Assembly (NCBI GenBank): GCA_036380715.1
Contig: DASVEF010000237.1
Location: 1-6,763 of the forward strand
Direction: 5' to 3'
DNA: 6,763 nt
Source: UBA5704 sp036380715
GTDB lineage: Bacteria > Acidobacteriota > Thermoanaerobaculia > Multivoradales > UBA5704
In this document: positions 6,291 through 6,763 of the stretch, piece by piece
Position numbering within the stretch: position 1 is the stretch's first letter
Layout: each line of letters starts with the position of its first letter
Made by a program: the position numbers and the translations under genes
Notes under the pieces: generated by a model
What the model saw: only the letters and a program-made list of their open reading frames with translations
What the model was told of the DNA's origin: nothing
Database searches by the model: none

Positions 6291-6649
6291 GAATCGCCCC
6301 ACTCGCAACGGTCAAGGCACAGTTGAGCGCCTACCTGGAGCAATGCAAAGAGGATGGCCCGATCGTGATCACCCGCAACGGGAAAGCCGTAGCCGTCTTG
6401 CTGGCGCCGGTCGACGACGATGATCTGGAGGGTTTGCTCCTTGCCAGATCACCCCGGTTTCAAGCTTTGCTCGACAAATCACGTGCGAGCATTCAGGCAG
6501 GCAAAGGGCTCTCCTCGCAGCAGTTCTGGGACGCTGTCGCCGAGCGCCACGGAGAACGGGCCAGTGGAAAAGGAAAAGGGGGCTCGCGGACCAAGAAAGC
6601 TGGCCGAAGCGCGGCTGCGATCAGGGACAAGAAAAACGAATCTGGTTGA
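6287..6649 (+). CDS. Phd/YefM-family antitoxin with extended basic tail
   Basis: 120 residues. Residues 1-42 match the Phd/YefM DNA-binding domain: PLATVKAQLSAYLEQC (5-20), then GPIVITRNGKAVAVLLAPV (24-42), the hallmark I-T-x-N-G-K-x-V-A-V-L core. Residues 54-84 (SPRF...LLDKSR...FWDAV) form the helix region that in this family wraps and neutralises the toxin. From about residue 88 there is a Lys/Arg/Gly/Ser-rich tail with GKGKGGSRTKKAGR, probably disordered and possibly an added DNA contact. The ribosome site GAGAGGAG (6271-6278) is 8 bases from the ATG and lies in the toxin gene; the four-base overlap couples translation. It should repress the promoter at 5931-5958 alone or with the toxin. 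Confidence 0.87.
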   Translation: MRIAPLATVKAQLSAYLEQCKEDGPIVITRNGKAVAVLLAPVDDDDLEGLLLARSPRFQALLDKSRASIQAGKGLSSQQFWDAVAERHGERASGKGKGGSRTKKAGRSAAAIRDKKNESG

Positions 6650-6692
6650 GCCCTCTCGTCGATGCATCCCTGGCGGCGGCCAAGCACCCCCG

Positions 6693-6725
6693 CCCAAAGA
6701 CCCTCACCCCCTGACCCCTCTCCCA
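6693..6725. repeat. GC-rich intergenic repeat, copy 3, downstream of the TA pair
   Basis: CCCAAAGACCCTCACCCCCT followed by GACCCCTCTCCCA repeats the left arm of the element at 5774-5807 with one substitution and one missing C, in the same orientation. The GGGAGAGGGG partner arm is absent here; instead a short CCCAT (6722-6726) and ATGGG (6743-6747) pair flanks CGGT/ACCG. The element therefore seems truncated or interrupted at its right side. The remaining bases to the window edge hold no gene I can support. Confidence 0.65.
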
Positions 6726-6763
6726 TCGGTACGACCGGCAGGATGGGTAACAGTTTAGACCGG

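Noticed and set aside
6721..6763. Possible insertion-sequence end at the right edge (CCCAT/ATGGG pair and AACAGTTTAGACCGG)
   Set aside because: Too short and cut by the window; no transposase or terminal repeat partner is visible, so it cannot be supported.

Overview
The window carries the downstream part of a type III CRISPR-Cas interference operon (best fit III-D) on the + strand. It ends with a TIR-SAVED effector gene. After a GC-rich palindromic intergenic region comes a separate toxin-first RelE/ParE-Phd/YefM toxin-antitoxin (TA) pair. The DNA is GC-rich with strongly GC-biased codon use in the cas-like genes, and the intergenic repeats are of the CCCTCACCCC...GAGAGGGG kind. That suggests a high-GC bacterium such as an acidobacterium, myxobacterium or relative; this taxonomic guess is weak and rests on composition only.

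Layout. 1-861: 3' part of a Csx10-like RAMP gene, cut by the window edge. 865-1263: small all-helical protein, probable Cas11 small subunit. 1260-2072: Cas7/Csm3-like backbone protein with a candidate slicing Asp. 2092-2988: second Cas7 with a four-Cys zinc motif and its own candidate Asp. 2990-3907: divergent third Cas7-like RAMP with a Cys cluster but no Asp in the catalytic loop region. 3920-4465: unrecognised 181-residue protein with a helical N-domain and a disordered linker. 4465-5724: TIR-SAVED effector. All seven lie on one strand with gaps of at most 19 nt or overlaps of 1-4 nt, so they probably form one transcript. 5725-5930 holds three hairpin-forming GC-rich elements. A near-perfect sigma70 promoter (5931-5958) then drives an apparently leaderless toxin gene (5967-6290) and its antitoxin (6287-6649), followed by another copy of the GC-rich repeat.

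How it may work (inference). A Cas10 subunit, expected upstream but not visible, would with Csx10, Cas11 and three Cas7-type subunits form an RNA-guided complex. Target RNA binding would make Cas10 synthesise cyclic oligoadenylate, which the SAVED domain binds; the TIR domain then assembles and degrades NAD+, giving abortive defence. The 181-residue protein sits between complex and effector and could be an extra subunit or accessory factor. The TA pair has less GC-rich DNA and its own promoter, so it is probably an independent acquisition that may stabilise the locus. No CRISPR array, cas1/cas2, cas6, Cas10, CARF protein or recognisable ring nuclease is present in this window.
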